From Tubulanus polymorphus (taxonomy: Eukaryota; Nemertea; Palaeonemertea; Tubulaniformes; Tubulanidae), in NCBI RefSeq assembly GCF_964204645.1, contig NC_134026.1, positions 13,728,450-13,792,449 on the forward strand: a stretch of DNA of 64,000 nt, given 5' to 3'. The notes beneath the pieces were generated by a model. The model was not told the DNA's origin, did no database searches, and saw only the letters and a list, made by a program, of their open reading frames with translations. Shown piece by piece: positions 63,253 to 64,000 of the stretch. Made by a program: the position numbers and the translations under genes. Positions within the stretch are counted from its first letter, which is position 1. Each line of letters starts with the position of its first letter.

Positions 63253-64000
63253 CAGTGCTTCATCTAGCATTAAAAAAGTGCAGGGTGCTGATTTGAAATA
63301 AGGGCATTTTTGTGCGTGATTCCATTGGAGGAACCTGCAATGTTCCCTATTGTATAGAATCGAGGTACCCCCTACTACGATTGAGGACTAGAAACTATGT
63401 TTAACTCTGATTTTGCCATGAGTGGCAAACTTGACCACAGTACATCCTTACACCTATGCCTGTCAATGAACAAAAGTTAATCTATTGATAGGGCTTTCAA
63501 AATGATTTGGAAAACCAGTTGCATATTTTTAATCTTAGAAATATCAAATTAATTGATGTCAATTGATAGTGTTAGTGATTGGCAAGTAACTGTTGATAAT
63601 TGGTAAGCAGCCAGCTTAAGAACACATTATTGCTATTAGGTTACTCAAACTAATTGTCTCTGCGAGTCTCTCTGTGAGTTCACCGAAAAAAGTTTTTCAC
63701 TTTGTATATATAAATTTGTCTAATAGTCTAGATAAAAAGATCCAGAGCATCACGATGTGTTCAAAACGAAACAATCCATTGGATATTCACTACTAGCTTT
63801 ACAACGGCAGTCGCTAGAGTGATTGGCAGTAGTTTGGAAGTCACCCAATTTCCTGGAAACTTAAACTAGGCCACGCGTACGAGGCACGTTTTCACACGAT
63901 GCACACTGACTGCAGTACATTTAAATATAACCACTGATCACATGAGCTACTATCGTTGATATCATATGAGATATTTCATAGCCGTCGCAGGATACTTACT
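63253..64000. other. Flanking DNA, nothing recognised
   Basis: No gene, repeat array or inverted repeat could be supported. Confidence 0.45.

Overview
The window is animal nuclear DNA, most likely from a marine invertebrate. It has no operons or bacterial signals. It is packed with metazoan transposable-element families (Polinton/Maverick, BEL/Pao, Penelope-like, Gypsy-like and CR1/L2-like non-LTR elements, hairpin MITEs, a satellite). Short GGCCTA-rich motifs recur in the flanks. I cannot name the species. Almost no host coding sequence is visible; the best candidate is one exon near 60.5-60.9 kb.

The centre is a set of nested insertions. A near-complete Polinton of 19,280 bp (16,897-36,176, 'Polinton 1') sits in the 5' LTR of a minus-strand BEL/Pao retrotransposon (LTRs 13,047-13,321 and 16,738-36,275) and is flanked by a perfect 6-bp duplication, ACTGTG. 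The BEL/Pao element lies in an older, decayed Polinton ('A', 8,321-39,790). A Penelope-like element (36,439-39,636) also interrupts A. A second decayed Polinton in the opposite orientation ('B', 39,790-48,420) abuts A head to head and is interrupted by satellite DNA near its integrase gene.

Polinton 1 has two convergent gene blocks. The plus-strand block (19.1-22.7 kb) carries an HNH endonuclease, two small proteins (at least one with a clear membrane segment), an integrase with chromodomain, and an A32/FtsK-like packaging ATPase. The minus-strand block (35.7-23.4 kb) carries protein-primed family B DNA polymerase, a small possible nucleic-acid-binding protein, a penton-like minor capsid protein, four small proteins of which three are membrane proteins, a conserved 431-residue protein, a 560-residue coiled-coil/membrane protein, a major capsid-like protein and a zinc-finger protein. 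Replication, integration, packaging and capsid functions are therefore all present. I found no adenovirus-type maturation protease. Polymerase and integrase each carry single-base frame breaks. Fourteen of 16 gene starts have TAAATG at the initiator codon. Each terminus is itself a ~405-bp palindrome.

The left flank (0-8.3 kb) holds a ~155-bp tandem repeat, a long foldback element, a decayed non-LTR element and a Gypsy-like integrase tail. The right flank (48-64 kb) holds a satellite with a ~58-bp monomer and ~515-bp higher-order period, an inverted-repeat element with a MADF-like remnant, an inverted copy of the left-flank repeat, a truncated transposon-type ORF, a long-TIR element, piggyBac-like and zinc-finger fragments, a MITE inside a LINE, the candidate host exon and a LINE 3' end.
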